Below are positions 27,470 to 40,000 of a stretch of 64,000 nucleotides of DNA, in pieces. Each line of letters begins with the position of its first letter. The first letter of the stretch is position 1. The stretch is from Neoarius graeffei (Eukaryota; Chordata; Actinopteri; Siluriformes; Ariidae). The DNA is taken from positions 36,031,964 to 36,095,963 of the forward strand of contig NC_083582.1 of NCBI RefSeq assembly GCF_027579695.1, read 5' to 3'. The notes beneath the pieces were generated by a model that saw nothing but the letters and a program-made list of their open reading frames with translations, was not told the DNA's origin and ran no database searches. The position numbers and the translations under genes were made by a program.

Positions 27470-28472
27470 CCTGAACAGTATGTGTGTAATATAAACAAAA
27501 AATGGCTGCCATCTTGAAAACTAGCAGCTTTGTTGACCTTTTTTTTTTTAAATGACATCATTGAATGTCACATCAAAATACATACATCTTAATATTTTGA
27601 CAATTAGAATATATCCAACCATTCAAGTTCTACAGTAAAAAAAAAAAAAAAAACATTTTTGAGATTAGATGCGGTGGCCATCTTGGATTTTCAGGTGGCT
27701 AATGGGCTTTTCTGAAAATCTCGGTCCTGGACGTTTATTCATGCCAATTTTGATGCTTTTATCACCAAGTGAAAGATTCTTATGGAATACTGCAAAGTGA
27801 ATGATCACTTCCAGTGCACAGAAAACGAACATCTGGGTACTTGCTCACGCATGTTGGTTTCTGCTCGTTCTTCACCATCATGATTGTAAATCAGTTATTC
27901 ATTAAACGTTTCGGTGTCCGTTTCATCGACATCTTTTGTTCCACGGAGTCAGAGAAAGCGGATGGACTGAAAAATTGATCTATTTTTGTTTTTTGTTTTT
28001 TTACTTCAGTATCGCGATAGCCGACGCATTTTCATTCAAACGGTGCTTGCTCGAATTTCGTAATGTTAATTTAAAACGAATTAATTTCTCTCACAACCCT
28101 GTTTGTAAATCAGACGACCCCATGTATGGTCACGACCCCTAGTGACAGGTTTATACATCTTTCCCTTACTATAAAAGGACTATACGTTAATGCATAGTGT
28201 GCAAATAAACATGCTGGTAATGACTCCATTACCTGTTGTGAGGAGTGAATTGTTCTCCTTTTTCTTCAGAGACGCTCACTTTCGACAGTCACCTCATAAA
28301 ATTGAGTTTAAAACGTAATAATCAAAGGACATTCAAAACAACATGCATATATACAGTAACGTCCTGTCTCTCATGTATACAGAGAGCACTTATCTTCTGT
28401 AAATCAGTCATGATCGTTACAAATGTCCGACTTTGTAGGCTGTCTGGAAAGCTTAGCCTAGATGAGTGGTAT

Positions 28473-28619
28473 TTAAGAGAGTGGCCGGATGTGTGACGGA
28501 GCCTTGACCCCTTTTAGGAGAGCCTCGAAGTCCGGGGAACACACCAGCTTGTGTCTGACGTCCCCCAGCACCGTCATGTCACCGGTCAGACCCTCGGTGA
28601 GCCGCACGCACACCAGTTG
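28473..28619 (-). CDS. polr3d: polr3d exon 8 (last coding)
   Basis: Acceptor TTGACAG at 28626-28620, 48 codons plus TAA. It starts [20 protein letters not shown] and ends [10 protein letters not shown]. The C-terminal core matches RPC4; the last dozen residues extend beyond the human end and are lineage-specific or uncertain. Confidence 0.9.
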   Translation of the reverse strand, partial: QLVCVRLTEGLTGDMTVLGDVRHKLVCSPDFEALLKGVKAPSHIRPLS

Positions 28620-31600
28620 CTGTCAAACACACACAAACACATGTTCATATTGTACTGTGTGTGTCCTCTGTAAACTTTTTACTTCGACGCTCCATTCTTG
28701 ATATTTGTGCTCTAGTGACACTGTGTCATCATTTGAACAGCTAGTTAATGAGACTCAATTGAGGTAGAGAAGGAACAACACCAAAATGCAAAGCCTGGTG
28801 GTCTACAGCACCAGGATTGAGAAACACTGTGTTGGACAAGCAGAAATGTAGAACGATTTGACATCTGCTTTTCTCCCCTGCTGGCCACAAGGCCCAAAGG
28901 GAGATTATAGGGGTGTTCACACGGCACATATTTGCATCGATGCTGCACCGATGTATTTTGTTGCGATATATCTTACACCGGTGTAAATTTTATATATATT
29001 AAAAAATATATATACACACATACATACACACACACAACCCCGATTCCAAAAAAGTTGGGACAAAGTACAAATTGTAAATAAAAACGGAATGCAATAATTT
29101 ACAAATCTCAAAAACTGATATTGTATTCACAATAGAACATAGACAACATATCAAATGTCGAAAGTGAGACATTTTGAAATTTCATGCCAAATATTGGCTC
29201 ATTTGAAATTTCATGACAGCAACACATCTTAAAAAAGTTGGGACGGGGCAATAAGAGGCTGGAAAAGTTAAAAGGTACAAAAAAGGAACAGCCGGAGGAC
29301 CAAATTGCAACTCATTAGGTCAATTGGCAATAGGTCATTAACATGACTGGGTATAAAAAGAGCATCTTGGAGTGGCAGCGGCTCTCAGAAGTAAAGACGG
29401 GAAGAGGATCACCAATCCCCCTAATTCTGCGCCTACAAATAGTGGAGCAATATCAGAAAGGAGTTCGACAGTGTAAAATTGCAAAGAGTTTGAACATCTC
29501 ATCATCTACAGTGCATAATATCATCAAAAGATTCAGAGAATCTGGAAGAATCTCTGTGCGTAAGGGTCAAGGCCGGAAAACCATACTGGGTGCCCGTGAT
29601 CTTCGGGCCCTTAGACGGCACTGCATCACATACAGGCATGCTTCTGTATTGGAAATCACAAAATGGGCTCAGGAATATTTCCAGAGAACATTATCTGTGA
29701 ACACAATTCACCGTGCCATCCGCCGCTGCCAGCTAAAACTCTATAGTTCAAAGAAGAAGCCGTATCTAAACATGATCCAGAAGCGCAGACGTCTTCTCTG
29801 GGCCAAGGCTCATTTAAAATGGACTGTGGCAAAGTGGAAAACTGTTCTGTGGTCAGACGAATCAAAATTTGAAGTTCTTTATGGAAATCAGGGACGCCGT
29901 GTCATTCGGACTAAAAAGGAGAAGGACGACCCAAGTTGTCATCAGCGCTCAGTTCAGAAGCCTGCATCTCTGATGGTATGGGGTTGCATTAGTGCGTGTG
30001 GCATGGGCAGCTTACACATCTGGAAAGACACCATCAATGCTGAAAGGTATATCCAGGTTCTAGAGCAACATATGCTCCCATCCAGACGACGTCTCTTTCA
30101 GGGAAGACCTTGCATTTTCCAACATGACAATGCCAAACCACATACTGCATCAATTACAGCATCATGGCTGCATAGAAGAAGGGTCCGGGTACTGAACTGG
30201 CCAGCCTGCAGTCCAGATCTTTCACCCATAGAAAACATTTGGCGCATCATAAAACGGAAGATACGACAAAAAAGACCTAAGACAGTTGAGCAACTAGAAT
30301 CCTACATTAGACAAGAATGGGTTAACATTCCTATCCCTAAACTTGAGCAACTTGTCTCCTCAGTCCCCAGACGTTTACAGACTGTTGTAAAGAGAAAAGG
30401 GGATGTCTCACAGTGGGAAACATGGCCTTGTCCCAACTTTGAGATGTGCTGTTGTCATGAAATTTAAAATCACCACCTCATTTTTCTCTTTAAATGATAC
30501 ATTTTCTCAGTTTAAACATTTGATATGTCATCTATGTTCTATTCTGAATAAAATATGGAATTTTGAAACTTCCACATCATTGCATTCCGTTTTTATTTAC
30601 AATTTGTACTTTGTCCCAACTTTTTTGGAATCGGGGTTGTATTTTATATTTCATATAATATATATAAGTGCATATGGAATGCAAAATATAAAGGTAGAGT
30701 GAAAAATGAAAACATAAAAAAAATATATATATTAATATGTAATTGCATATTACAATTTCATTCAATTCAGTCGCATTTTACCAGAGTTACGGCATAGTTA
30801 CCAGCGGGAGCTATTGTGCTCTCGGAGCACTCTCGTCCACCTGTGCAGCAGTGTGTAATCTCACCTGCAGAAAAGAAAAAGCTGCTCCTTCTGACACGTC
30901 CATTGTAATATCCCCTATGACCAGCTGCACTTTGCCAGATTTCCGAACGCGCATTTTTCCTATGCATCCTTCTGTGAAGTCTGAGAGAACAGGTGCACCT
31001 TCTTTCTCCCCCGCATCCTAAAGCATGACAAAACAACGAACGTTCGAGTATTCAAAATATTTCTGAGCAAATGTATAGAACGAATCCTGAAGGTTCGACT
31101 TACATGTGCTTTGACATGAGAGGCACGCTTGTCTTCAGCGTCACGTTTTTTCACAGACTTTTCACTTTTTAGAGCTTTAACAGGGACAGGTATGGTATCC
31201 GGAAGCTGGATGAATAAAAGCTCTTCCTTCTCGGAAACGCTCAACTGCTGGAAAAGATCTCCGACGCTCGGAGGCTGAGGACGTGCAGAAGTTTGTGTTG
31301 GGATCCTCTCGTGTGTTTTTACTGACTTTGAACAAGTGTGATCAGATGACGCTTCCTTTACTGTGAAAATAATGTTATATGATAAAGGATGGGTGTTCAT
31401 GCGTGTAATAATAATTAATACTAGCAAAACACAGATCATTAAATGTAACTCATTAGCGAGGTTTCTCAAAATTTGGTTTTTAACCCCAAAACCTCTCGAC
31501 CTCAGTGGCAAGTCCTGGTTTACATACATCATTCTCAAAAGTCAAACTGAAGTTTAACACTACAAAAGGATTTCCACAGCAGCCCTGTTTGGACAGTGTC

Positions 31601-34600
31601 TTGCAAAAGTATTCATCCCCCTTGGTGTTTGTCCTGTTTTGTTGCATTACAAGCTGGAATTAAAATGGATTTTTGGGGGGTTATCACCATTTGATTTACA
31701 CAACATGCCTACCACTTTAAAGGTGCAATTTTTTTTATTATTGTGATACAAACAATAATTAAGAAGAAAAAAAAAAACAGAAATCTGGAGTGTGCATAGG
31801 TATTCACCCCCCCAACAAAGTCAATACTTTGCAGAGCCACCTTTTGCTGCAAGTCTCTTGGGGTATGTCTCTATTAGCTTAGCACATCTAGCCACTGGGA
31901 TTTTTGCCCATTCCTCAAGGTAAAACTGCTCCAACCCCTTCAAGTTAGATGGGTTGCGTTGGTGTACAGCAATCTTCAAGTTATGCCACAGATTCTCAAC
32001 TGGATTGAGGTCTGGGCTTTGACTAAGCCAGGGCTTTTCAAAGTGTGGGGCGCGCCTCCCCTAGGGGGCGCCAGAGTTCTTCGGGGGGGGGCGCAACGTG
32101 AGGAAAAATAAACCAGAATAAGTTACTATTGCGGACATTTAGCGAACTTCAGCTAGCCTTTGCCAGAGACAAAATGGATCGATTTTTAGTACCTAAAGCT
32201 ACAGTGAGTGAGGAGACAGAGTCTGGGCCAAGCAAAAAAAGAAGGAAGTATGACCACGATTATTTAAAGTTTGGATTTTCATGGACTGGATCTGAAGATG
32301 CTCCACTGCCACAGTGTGTTGTCTGCCATGAGGTGCTAGCTAATGATGCTATGAGATGTTTAAAACGTGTAAAAGAAGATGTTTTTTTAAAAAAAAAAGC
32401 ACAGATGTTTAAAATGTGTAAAACAAGATGTTTTAAAAGCACAGATGTTTAAAATGTGTAAAAAAAAAGGTTTTAAAAAAGCACAGATGTTTAAAATGTG
32501 TAAAAAAAGATGTTTTAAAAAGCACAGATGTTTAAAATGTGTAAAAAAAAAAAGGTTTTAAAAAAGCACAGATGTTTAAAATGTGTAAAAAAAAAGAGGT
32601 TTTAAAAAAGCACAGATGTTTAAAATGTGTAAAACGATGTTTTTTTTTTAAAAAAAGCACAGATGTTTAAAATGTGTAAAACAAGATGTTTTAAAAGCAC
32701 AGATGTTTAAAATGTGTAAAAAAAGAGGTTTTAAAAAAGCACAGATGTTTAAAATGTGTAAAAACAAGATGTTTTAAAAAAAGCAGATGTTTAAAATGTG
32801 TAAAAAAGAGGTTTTAAAAAAGCACAGATGTTTAAAATGTGTAAAAACAAGATGTTTTAAAAAAAGCAGATGTTTAAAATGTGTAAAAAAGAGGTTTTAA
32901 AAAAGCACAGATGTTTAAAATGTGTAAAAAAGAGGTTTTAAAAAAGCACAGATGTTTAAAATGTGTAAAAAAAAAAGGTTTTAAAAAAGTACAGATGTTT
33001 AAAATGTGTAAAAACAAGATGTTTTTAAAAAAGCAGATGTTTAAAATGTGTAAAACAAGATGTTTTAAAAAAAAGCAGATGTTTAAAATGTGTAAAAAAA
33101 AAAGAGGTTTTAAAAAAGCACAGATGTTTAAAATGTGTAAAAACAAGATGTTTTTAAAAAAGCAGATGTTTAAAATGTGTAAAAACAAGATGTTTTTAAA
33201 AAAGCAGATGTTTAAAATGTGTACAACAACCATTTCTTTAAATACGAATAGAACATTAAGTATAGCAACAGCAAAAATTGTAAGGGGGGGGCGCTGTTGT
33301 TTATTTGCTCTCTGAGGGGGGGCTGACTCTCCCACACTTTGAAAACCCCTGGACTAGGCCATTCCAAGATGTTTAAAGGTTTCCTTTTAAACCACTCCAG
33401 TGTAGCTTTAGCAGTATGTTTAGGGTCAGTGTCCTGCTGGAATGTCCTGGGAGCCAATCCCAGCTGACTTCAGGTGAGAGGTGGCGTTCACCCTGGACAG
33501 GTCGCCAATTTATCGCAAGACTAACACATGGGGACAAACACCATTCGTGTTCACCTGTAAGGGCAACTTGGAGTCGCCAGTTGACCGAATCCACACGCTG
33601 GAGGAAACCCACGCGGGCACGAGGAGAATGTGCAAATACAAACTCTACCCCTTTCTTTCAACTGGTAGGTTCAAACCCAGAATCTTCTTGCTCTGAGATG
33701 ACAGTGCTACCAAGTCATGATATTTTGTACATGTATTGATAAGATTAACGCAAGTAGCAAAAAGTAAGGTAAATATGCAGTTTGTGTATGCGCTCCATTA
33801 TCCAGCTCCACTAGGCAATGAAGTCAAACCACTTCTGAGCATTGTGATTTTCATGTATTACTGCTAATCTCCGTTCCTTTTGTAAGAGCGACCACTTGCA
33901 ATGAATAAGCCTAAACTACTGCTAAACACACGATTTCTGTGGTTAGTGGTAGAGGAGCAGTCATTCTAAGCAAGTTCTTTACTCTGAGTAGCAGTAGGTA
34001 GGTCAGTAGTAGGTTAGTTGCTGAAGTATACACTCACTGGCCACTTTATTAGGAGCACCCACCCACCCACGTGCAGTTCTCTAATCAGCCAATCCCATGA
34101 CAGCAGCACAGTGCATCAAATCATGCAGATACAAATCAAAAGCTTCAGTTAATGCTTGCTTCAAACATCAGAATAGGAAAACTTGTGATCTCAAAGTGTG
34201 ACTTTCTTTCACTGTGGCATAAGTGTTGGTTTGAGCCAGATGGACTGGTTTGAGTATTTCAGAAACTGCTGATCCTCCTGGGGTTTTCACACACAACAGT
34301 CTCGAGAGTTTACACAGAATGGTGCGAAAAACAAAAAACACTGCGTGAGCGACAGTTCTGTGGGTGGAAACAAACGCCTTGTTGATAAGAGAGGTCAGAG
34401 GAAAATAGCCAGGGGTGGGTTTCCCAAAAGCAGCGTAGCACAAAGATCGTTAAATGGTAGAGCGAGCATCACAATGAACACTCCCTCTCCTAGTTAAGAA
34501 GCTCTTAGCGTTAAGAAGCTTTTGGGAAACCCAGCCCTGATTGGTTCGAGCTGCTGCCAGGAAGGATATAGTAACTCGTAGCAACTCTTTACAACCGTGG

Positions 34601-36994
34601 TGAGCAGAAAAGCATCTCCGCATGCAACAGCAGAAGACCACATTGGGTTCCAGTCCTGCCAGCCAAAAACAGGAATCTTAGAATCGAGAACAAGTTCCTA
34701 TTAAAGTGGCCGGTGAGTGTATAAACCATGGTGTTTGCATGCGTTTCATCACTTCAACCTACTCCTTTATTTCATACTGCTCTGATAAAAGCTTTTGAAC
34801 CTACGAGATGTCGAGTTCTCTGTCGCCAAGTAGTCGAATGACTGGTGCAGTGGAAGTCTTATTGGTGTCTGCTTGGGATCGTTTTTCAGGCCAGGGTCAT
34901 CTATGAACTACAAAGCAAAAAAAAAAATAATAATAATAATAATAATAATTAATTAAACAGGAATTTTACTGAAATAATTTTTTTTACTCAAATATTTTTA
35001 TTGAATTTTACATACATCACATATACATACGTGCTCATACATTGTACATTTTTCAGAGTGATTTAACATAAACATCCCTCCCCTCCCACTAGGCCATTAT
35101 TAAAAAATGTTCTGTTTCCGGTCCACCGGCCGGGTGAGTGCCGTTTGTGTGGTTGAAATTTTTTTTTTTAACGCCGGTTTTTCGACATTTTTTTCGGGTT
35201 CGTAAATCTAAAATCGAACTTGACATTTACGCATTCCGCGCAGAATATAGAATCGAATCAGCTCTGCGCATGTGCCGTGCGGCACAAAAATATGGCAGCC
35301 ACCATGAAGGAAGGAGATCCGGAGTTTTCAAACATTTGCTTAAAGGAACAGTCCACCGTACTTCCATAATGAAATATGCTCTTATCTGAATTGAGACGAG
35401 CTGCTCCGTACCTCTCCGAGCTTTGCGCGACCTCCCAGTCAGTCAGACGCAGTCAGACGCTCTGTCACTCCTGTTAGCAATGTAGCTAGGCTCAGTATGG
35501 CCAATGGTATTTTTTGGGGCTGTAGTTAGATGCGACCAAACTCTTCCGCGTTTTTCCTGTTTACATAGGTTTATATGACCAGTGATATGAAACAAGTTGA
35601 GCTCCGTATCAATGCGCTGCTGAAGCGCGCAGAAGGTGTTAGTACGCCTGTCATTATAGTGTGGACTTTCCATAGCATAGAAAATCGCTACGTTTCAATT
35701 TGTGTAACTGAACTTGTTACACTTAAAACCGCCCAATCTGGCAACACTGGAAGACACGCAGTTCTGTTGTTGTTGATATTGGCCATTTTGGAAGCGCAAA
35801 ATACCAGGATGCAAATTATGCAATGCCCGTATGTAATCAACTCTCCTCACGCGTAGCGAGTCTACCCCTGTAGCGTTCAGACGGCCCATTTTATATCGGT
35901 GCTGCCCCGCAAACTAGCATTTACTCCGGAGTAAATTTCTTAAACCACCTCCCGAGCAGGGTTAGATTTGCACCGGTTTAAGCAGCTTTCAGGGGCGACA
36001 CCGGGATAACTTTGTACCGTGTGAACGCTCTACCGGGGCAGCCCCGGTGCTACACCGGAGTAAAAGTTGCCGTGTGAACACCCCTTAAGTGATGCAGATT
36101 TACTCATTAGACCAGGGTTAGAAGAAGACCGGTCGAGCACAGGATCGAGCCAACAGTTACAATCCCCACCAAGTATGAGAGAGTATGAGCTCAGGTCAGG
36201 AAGAGAGGAAAAGAAACCTTTTAGAAAACCCACATCATCCACGTTCGGAGCATATATATTGGCAAACACTATCATAGTATTATACAATTTCCCTGAGACA
36301 ATAATATAGCGACCATTTGTATCTGCTATTACATTATGGTGTTCAAAGGGAATATTGTGGTTAATAAGAATGGAGACTCCTCTGGCCTTAGCCTGAAAAG
36401 TAGAATGAAAATGCTGCCCCACCCACCGCGACATCAGATGTGAATTGTCAGAACCACGAATGCGTGTTTCTTATAAAAAAGCAACGGCTGTTCCAAATTG
36501 CCTGATGTGTGAAAAAACCTTTCTCCTTTTAACAGGGTGATTTAAACCCTTGACATTCCAGCTCAGAAAATTTAAGGGACTAGCCATTCTCCCTAAAGCC
36601 TAGGTCACAACCGGACGTACGATTTTTTGGCTGTGCAATTTTTGGCGTTTCCCAAATTGCTGCGGTTTTTTTTGTTTGTGGAGAAAGACGCACTTTGGCC
36701 GTAAGTTTGTCTTGCAACCTGAAAAAAAACGCAAGTGCCCGTAGAGTTTGTTTGACATGACAAAGAACCTCTGCGGCCACAGAGCCTAATCTAGGAATTT
36801 GAAAACGGGGGACAGATCCCTCACTAGTTGTAGAAACAGGGGACAGAAAATATTAACATGGGTAAAAATATCCCTCATTTGTTCCAGTTAGTGGGGACAG
36901 AAGTAATACATTGGTAGATATTTTCAAGAGTACATCTATAAACAGAACAGTTTTATTAATAAAACTAAATACATGTAACAAACATTCATATCAG

Positions 36995-37033
<39 letters not shown>

Positions 37034-40000
37034 TGATTCCACGCTTATGGGTACTGAAATGGGGACATGAACTTATTTTTAAAAATTCACCTAAAACCAT
37101 TTCTTTTTTTTTACCATCAGGTCACAAAACATGTAATCTTTAATGAATGATATGTTAAAACATAACTTTAATTTTCTGAGATGTAATAAAAACATATTTA
37201 TATGCCAAAGTCAGAACGTAACAGAAGTGTTGTGGACATATAGATTCTCAATTTTAACAATGTAGAATTACTTTTTGAAACCTAGGAAGGTGATGTTTTA
37301 GCAAATATAATTAATAAACATGTGTAGTAGAATAAACATACACATTCTTTCAATAAGATTAACATGGTATATAGCTAGATTGTAATTCATTTGTAACAGA
37401 CGCGAGATGGACAATCGTAACAGAAGTAATGTAACAGACATCATTTTGGAACTCATAGGCTTGACTTTGGCATATAAATATGTTTTTATTACATCTCAGA
37501 AAATTAAAGTTATCTTTTAACATATCATTCATTAAAGATTACATGTTTTGTGACCTGATGGTAAAAAAAGAAATGGTTTTAGGTGAATTTTTAAAAATAA
37601 GTTCATGTCCCCATTTCAGTACCCATAAGCGTGGAATCACTCATATATAATATAATTATGGCACTATACATATCCTTTAATGCAGTGATATGAAAACCAT
37701 ATCAGCAAACACTTATCCACAGTTTATAGTTTTGCACAAACATTATGATCAGATCTGAACTTTAAAAATGTAAAGATTTTAGATCAAAAACTATATGAAG
37801 AATTATATACTGCAAAACCTTACAAATATGACTAGTTTTCTGTTATATGACTAGGTTACTGTTTTACTATAAATCATGTGACTAGCCTATTTTTACCAAT
37901 TTGACCACCAGTAGTATAACGTTGCATTTCAAATATGACTAGGTTAATATTACATCATTTGATATAGTTAAGTCTAAAATCCATGTAGTCTTGCCACTAT
38001 TAATTAAAGGGGTACAAAATATAATATATACAGTTGCTGATGTGACAAAGTAACGTATTCTTAAGTATTCTATCAAATTTATATACTAGAAAACAACGAA
38101 ATATCTTGGTAATTGTTAATATAATACTTTATACGCTAAACCGCACAAGAGTCGCCATTTTTAAAAGACCGTGACGTCAGCGCTACCCACTGCACTAGCG
38201 GAACTCTCCGAAATAGAGGAGATAAGCGTGTAATCATGGCATCGGGCGCATCAAGTGAAAGCGACAGCTCTGTCGAATCATACGAAGAGATCCCGCAAGA
38301 CACACTGCAAGCGGGCTATGGCTTAGAAGGGTACCAGTTTGAACCTAGGAGAGGTACTCTCGACTCCGGTGATGAAATAAGAGAAGAAAGCTCGGATGAC
38401 GGCGAGGATGAGACTGATGCTGACCACGGGCATGGCGAGCGTGGGGCAGAGCGTCTGCGTGCAGGTGACACGGCGTGGTGCTCGTGCGGAAAACGTAACG
38501 TGGAGTTGCTCACGAGTCCAGCAGAATTTATTTGCTGCAATGAGATGGGCGCCACCCGTGGACTTGCGAAATCGTCGCAAGAGGCAGAAACAGGTATTTC
38601 ACATGTGCTATTCCCAACCTCAATGAGCCAACACAACTGGGCACATACATACGTCATGAGTGTTACGCAGAGAAAGTGAACGTGCATTCTGATTGGACAA
38701 AATTAATATCATGGCGGGTTGTTCAAACTGCGGAAATAGTTTGCTCGAGCTACTTTCAAAAACACTAACTTTCCAACCTTAGAACAAAAAACTTTTGTAA
38801 GTCTTGAATAAGGTTCATCAATGTGTGTTTTATTGTTATATTTACTCTCTATATTGCCCTCGGTTCCCCTTTAATAATAAGATGAAAAATCTGACTTTCT
38901 GAATAAAATAAAATCACTATCAAATATTTAAAAATGCTATCATATTTGTTTTGTTCAGACCACCTTTCATGAAAGTGAAAAACATTAAACAATCTACCCA
39001 TGTTTAAACTAGATTTTGACATAAATGACTGGAGATAATCTCAAAATTCAGACTTCCTAAAAAGTATATAATCTCGATCATTTACAATCTTACAGTACCT
39101 ACAATTACACAAGAACAGATTAAATATATTTCATAATATTTTTAAATAAAACTTACATAATACCAAACATTATCAAACTAATTGTATATTGGCATTAGGA
39201 AAATAATATCAAATTAAAACTTCAAAAACCATTATCAATCAGAATCAAATGACTTAGTATGTCTTCACACTGTCATATAATTACTCTAAGATCATATTTG
39301 TACTAGTGCTGTCAAAAATGTCACGTTAACGCGTTAACTTGACTCAATTTTAACGGTGATTATTTTTTTATCGCGAGATTAACGCTCTGTGACATGATGT
39401 AGGTTTTTCATAAGCTTTTGAAACTGCCAGGAACTTGGAACAGAGACTTTGCTTAGAAAAACGATAGCAGCTAGACTGTAATGCCCCGCACAGCCAGAGT
39501 CCTCTGCCCTCCCCAAAAAACCAGCGCGGGCAGGGCGCGATAGTAGAGATGGGATTTATGGCTCTTTGATGGGATCCGCATCTTTGTGATCCGTTCTTTG
39601 AAAAGAGCCGTTCAAAAGACTGGCTCATTTGGCTCTTTTTAAATATTTATTCAGTTTTAAGAAGACAGCGTCGAAAGAAGCCAGATCCCTCTGAACTGTA
39701 AACTCAATGCTATCCCAGAAATCCTTCCTGTAATATGCAAATTTGGCCGCCTCTGATTGGACAGCGCGACGCATCAACAGACAGAAAGTGTAAAAGTACA
39801 AAATGTGTTAAGTGAGCTGAAACAGTAAAGATCAGATTCAATGCAATATTTATCAACGAACAACTTCAAGTTAATATAATAGTGTACTTTATATTATAAT
39901 CAAGCATGTCAAGCCTACCATCACTGTGTAACCTGTCTCTCTGATTAGAGTTATAAACTAACTCAAGCAGTAGATCACTTCACTCATGGTTCTCTTGCTA

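Larger units (their letters stand above)
25525..27800 (-). mobile_element. Foldback element with a decayed cysteine-rich ORF
   Basis: The left arm (about 25525-25660; GTGATAAAAGCATCAAATTT, GTTAGCCATTGGAAAATCC) is the imperfect reverse complement of the right arm (about 27660-27780). Arms are about 120 bp. The interior holds a minus-strand coding remnant and two younger SINEs. Superfamily unknown. Confidence 0.6.
32029..33351 (+). mobile_element. hAT element (ZBED/Buster-like) with an internal minisatellite
   Basis: Ends CAGGGCTTTTCAAAGTGTGG and CCACACTTTGAAAACCCCTG. Target duplication GACTAAGC (32021-32028) and GACTAGGC (33352-33359), 8 bp with one difference. G-rich GGGGGGGG tracts lie inside both ends. 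Only the first coding part of the transposase survives. Confidence 0.88.
31821..33437 (-). pseudogene. Tc1 transposase C-terminal fragment interrupted by a hAT insertion
   Basis: From 33437 the frame reads [18 protein letters not shown] and LNILEWPS, is broken by 1.3 kb of hAT DNA, and resumes [20 protein letters not shown] to GGSAKY and stop at 31821. D2 and E of the triad are present; D1 and the DNA-binding half are missing. Confidence 0.85.
31597..33440 (-). mobile_element. Truncated Tc1-like relic (family 4), split by a hAT element
   Basis: The outer end CAGTGTCTTGCAAAAGTATT (31597) is a Tc1 terminal repeat. The transposase lies on the minus strand and is lost upstream of the second catalytic Asp at about 33440, where an old SINE begins. 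Sequence on the two sides of 32029-33351 joins smoothly. Confidence 0.8.

Noticed and set aside
32352..33224. CRISPR-like array
   Set aside because: Units are tandem with no unique spacers, and the genome is a vertebrate.
32874..33335. Long open frames on both strands across the AAAATGTGTAA repeat array
   Set aside because: They are by-products of a 40-bp unit with A-run length changes; the peptides only repeat MFKMCK- or HILNIC-like units and have no gene context.
38316..38687. Minus-strand frame opposite the P2X7-tail-like exon
   Set aside because: Antisense shadow; the plus-strand frame has the cysteine motif, a good start and a donor.
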